Shown here: piece after piece, positions 61,671-64,000 of the stretch
Numbering within the stretch: position 1 is the first letter of the stretch
Layout: each line of letters opens with the position of its first letter
Source: Collinsella aerofaciens
Lineage (GTDB): Bacteria; Actinomycetota; Coriobacteriia; Coriobacteriales; Coriobacteriaceae
Reading direction: 5' to 3'
DNA length: 64,000 nucleotides
Assembly: GCA_008680965.1 (NCBI GenBank)
Contig: NAKE01000001.1
Location: forward strand, 1,426,001 to 1,490,000
Translations under genes and position numbers: made by a program
Notes under the pieces: generated by a model
Databases searched by the model: none
Seen by the model: only the letters and a program-made list of their open reading frames with translations
Told to the model about the DNA's origin: nothing

Positions 61671-62207
61671 CTACTCCGTCTCGCCCGGTCGAGCGCCGCG
61701 GGCCAGGGCGTCCTGGTACTCCTTGACTGCCTTGATGCGCTGCATGGGCTTAAGTCGCTCGAACATGGTATTGCCGTGCAGGTGATCGATCTCGTGCTGC
61801 AGGCACACGCAGAACAGGTCGCCCGTGGCCTCATAGCGGATCAGGTTGGCATCCAGGTCATACGCCTCGACAACAACGTGATCGGGACGCTCGATCTCGC
61901 AGCTAATGCCAGGGATGGAAAGGCAGCCCTCGCTAAACGGCACCAGATGGTCGCTCTGCTCAACAATGACAGGATTGATGAGCACGTAGGGGTCATAGTC
62001 GTTCTTGTCGTTGTAATCGCAGTCGATGGTAACGAGCTGAATGAGTTCACCGATCTGCGGGGCGGCCAGGCCGCAACCGCCGTTGTCGAACATCATCTTC
62101 TTCATCTTCTCGGCAAGTGCCTCGATCGCCGGGGTGATCTCCTCGATGACGGCGCACTCCTGGCGCAGACGAGGGTCGGGCGACAGTACGATTCCGTTGG
62201 CTTCCAT
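61671..62207 (-). CDS. def: Peptide deformylase
   Basis: A 178-residue metalloenzyme that removes N-formyl groups from new proteins. The three motifs are GGCGLAAPQ, EGCLSIPG with the metal-binding Cys, and HEIDHLHG with two metal-binding His. I chose ATG 62207, which gives AAAGG a six-base spacing, over the ATG two codons earlier. Confidence 0.95.
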   Translation of the reverse strand: MEANGIVLSPDPRLRQECAVIEEITPAIEALAEKMKKMMFDNGGCGLAAPQIGELIQLVTIDCDYNDKNDYDPYVLINPVIVEQSDHLVPFSEGCLSIPGISCEIERPDHVVVEAYDLDANLIRYEATGDLFCVCLQHEIDHLHGNTMFERLKPMQRIKAVKEYQDALARGARPGETE

Positions 62208-62225
62208 GGCCATCCTTTCGGGTTG

Positions 62226-64000
62226 TTACATCAAATCATAGGCGTCGACGTCAACGCTCACGCTCACGCCGCGCACGGAGCCCACCTCTTTGAGGCAGGC
62301 GTCGATATCATCAGAGACATGGTACCCTACCGGCGACTTTACAAGCAGATGGAAGCGGTAACGGTCCTTGGCTCTCTCGATTACACACGAAGCCGGACCA
62401 AGCACCTGGGGTACGACGCTCCCCGCCCGCAAAAAGTCGGGCGCGGCGGCATGCCAGCGACGCTTGAGGAGCTTCGCGATGCGACCGATGTAGTCTCGCG
62501 CGTCATCCGCGTTCGTCGACCATACCAAAATGTTGGTCAGGCACACGAACGGCGGATACAGGGCGTCGCGGCGCTGGTCCAGGTCGTAGTCGGTAAAGAT
62601 CGAACGGTCGTGCTCGGCGACGGCGCGAATGACCGGGTCATCGGGCAGGTAGGTCTGGATGATGACCTCGCCGGGACGATCGCCGCGGCCGGCGCGGCCC
62701 GCAACCTGCTCCAGCAGATCGTAGGCGCGCTCCCCTGCTCTAAAATCGGGCAGCTTGAGCGCAAAGTCGGCATTGACCACGCCCACGAGCGTGACCTCGG
62801 GAAAGTCGAGGCCCTTGGCAATCATCTGAGTACCCAGCAGCACCGCGCAATCGGCGGCATCGAACTGTTCGAGCAGCTTTTTGTGTGCGTCCTTGCCGCG
62901 CGTGGAATCGGCGTCCATGCGAATGATGGCGACGTCGTCAGGCAGCATCTGGTGCAGTGCGTCCTCAATCTGCTGCGTACCCAGGCCCATTTTTGCCAGG
63001 TAGCGACTGCCGCACTTGGGACAGCGACTCGTGGGCGCCGGATAGGGCTGCACGCGCCAGGACGATCCGCAGGTGTGGCACTGCAGCGTGTGCGTGCGCT
63101 CGTGGTACGTGAGCGCGGTGGAGCAGTGGTTGCAGGTGGGCACGCAGCCGCACTCGCGGCACATAAGAAACGGCGCAAAGCCGCGACGGTTGTGCAGCAA
63201 CACGGCCTTTTCGCGACGCTCGACCACACGCTCCAGGCCTTCCATCAGCGGTTTAGAGAACATGGAGCGACTGCCGTGTGCGAACTCGCGGCGCAGGTCG
63301 GCAATGCGAACCGTAGGCAGGACCGAGTGCCCCGGGCGCTCGGGCATCTCGACGCGCGTCCAGGTGGCACCGTTATACGTGCCGCGGCGGCAGCGGTCGA
63401 GGGCCTCGGCCGAGGGCGTGGCGGAGCCCAACACGAGCGGACACCGATAGCGACGCGCCATCTCGGCAGCAACCTCGCGCGCATGGTAGCGCGGACTGGA
63501 ACCCTGCTTGTAGCTGGTCTCGTGCTCCTCGTCGATGATGATGAGACCCAGGTCGCTGAGCGGGCAAAAGAGCGCCGAGCGGGCGCCCACGACCACGCGG
63601 GCCGAACCGCTGGCGACCATGTCCCACTGGTCCAGGCGCTCACCGGCCGAAAGGCGCGAATGGAACACAGCGACCGTCTCGCCAAAGCGCGAGCGGAAGC
63701 GGCCGACGGTCTGGGCCGTCAGCGAGATCTCGGGCACGAGCACGCAGGCCGAACGGCCGGCCGCCAGCACGCGCTCAATCGCCGAAAGGTAGACCTCGGT
63801 TTTGCCGGATCCGGTAACGCCATCGACCAGCACCACATCTCCGTGAGCGTCCAGGCGTGCGCGCTCAATCTGCGCGAGGGCCTGCTGCTGGCCGTTGGTG
63901 AGTGCCACCGGGGCCTTACCGCTCGCCGAGGACAGTGTGGTCTGCTCGCTGCAGCTACGCCACGCACGGCGCTCCTCCACCACGACGACGCCACGTTTTT
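62226..64000 (-). CDS. priA: Primosomal protein N' (PriA helicase), N-terminus outside the window
   Basis: The visible ~590 residues are the helicase core and C-terminus of PriA, which restarts stalled replication forks. Walker A is DGVTGSGKTEVYL, the DEAH-type box is IIIDEEHETSYKQ, the zinc-binding region has CRECGCVPTCNHC and CHTCG...CPKCG. Helicase motif VI is QVAGRAGRGDRPG. The frame remains open to the last base of the window, so the start and 3'-DNA-binding domain lie beyond. Confidence 0.95.
   Translation of the reverse strand, partial: KRGVVVVEERRAWRSCSEQTTLSSASGKAPVALTNGQQQALAQIERARLDAHGDVVLVDGVTGSGKTEVYLSAIERVLAAGRSACVLVPEISLTAQTVGRFRSRFGETVAVFHSRLSAGERLDQWDMVASGSARVVVGARSALFCPLSDLGLIIIDEEHETSYKQGSSPRYHAREVAAEMARRYRCPLVLGSATPSAEALDRCRRGTYNGATWTRVEMPERPGHSVLPTVRIADLRREFAHGSRSMFSKPLMEGLERVVERREKAVLLHNRRGFAPFLMCRECGCVPTCNHCSTALTYHERTHTLQCHTCGSSWRVQPYPAPTSRCPKCGSRYLAKMGLGTQQIEDALHQMLPDDVAIIRMDADSTRGKDAHKKLLEQFDAADCAVLLGTQMIAKGLDFPEVTLVGVVNADFALKLPDFRAGERAYDLLEQVAGRAGRGDRPGEVIIQTYLPDDPVIRAVAEHDRSIFTDYDLDQRRDALYPPFVCLTNILVWSTNADDARDYIGRIAKLLKRRWHAAAPDFLRAGSVVPQVLGPASCVIERAKDRYRFHLLVKSPVGYHVSDDIDACLKEVGSVRGVSVSVDVDAYDLM

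Noticed and set aside
1..64000. CRISPR array
   Set aside because: No run of regularly spaced direct repeats with unique spacers and no cas gene is visible.

Overview
The window is high-GC bacterial chromosome. Inference: a Coriobacteriia gut commensal, most likely a Collinsella. This rests on the GC-rich core genes, a glgC-glgD glycogen locus, a NusG-paralogue-controlled exopolysaccharide operon with dTDP-rhamnose genes, and a dense mix of IS21, IS110, IS256, IS3 and IS30 sequences. No rRNA gene or CRISPR array is visible; there is one tRNA.

Region 1 (1-20.9 kb) is an accessory island. It holds an IS21 inserted in an IS110 remnant, a 133-bp IS256-derived miniature element, and two intact IS256 elements with readable target duplications (9 bp and 8 bp). 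Each IS256 interrupts a small membrane-protein gene that can be rebuilt in frame. Between them lie candidate defence or conflict genes: a HEPN-motif protein, a KAP-type P-loop ATPase, a trypsin-like protease, a broken reverse transcriptase, a zinc-ribbon protein, a second HEPN-motif protein, and a Panacea (PanA) antitoxin operon of three overlapping genes. A 439-bp direct repeat carrying the end of the rhamnose gene brackets 11.1-21.2 kb.

Region 2 (20.9-40.4 kb, all minus strand) is one polysaccharide operon. Transcription runs from a structured leader and a LoaP-like NusG paralogue, through the initiating sugar transferase, glycosyltransferases, a radical SAM protein, two copies of a pyruvyl-transferase plus FrhB-like Fe-S module, Wzy, Wzx and an acyltransferase, to rfbA-rfbB-rfbCD and a terminator. 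Three of these genes carry long perfect inverted repeats inside the coding sequence, each arranged as two hairpins sharing an arm.

Region 3 (41.0-56.6 kb) is housekeeping and storage: tRNA-Ala, a thiamine pyrophosphokinase and a HAD phosphatase, then glycogen metabolism: glgB, glgP, glgC, glgD, glgA and a GH13-GH77 fusion. GlgB and GlgA both end in long Lys/Ala/Thr-rich histone-H1-like tails. An identical 10-bp motif lies upstream of glgB and of the fusion gene, suggesting shared regulation.

Region 4 (56.6-64 kb) has an AT-rich transferred membrane-protein gene, an IS3 element nested in a small inverted-repeat element, rsmB, fmt, a 96-bp palindromic repeat, def, and priA running off the window end.
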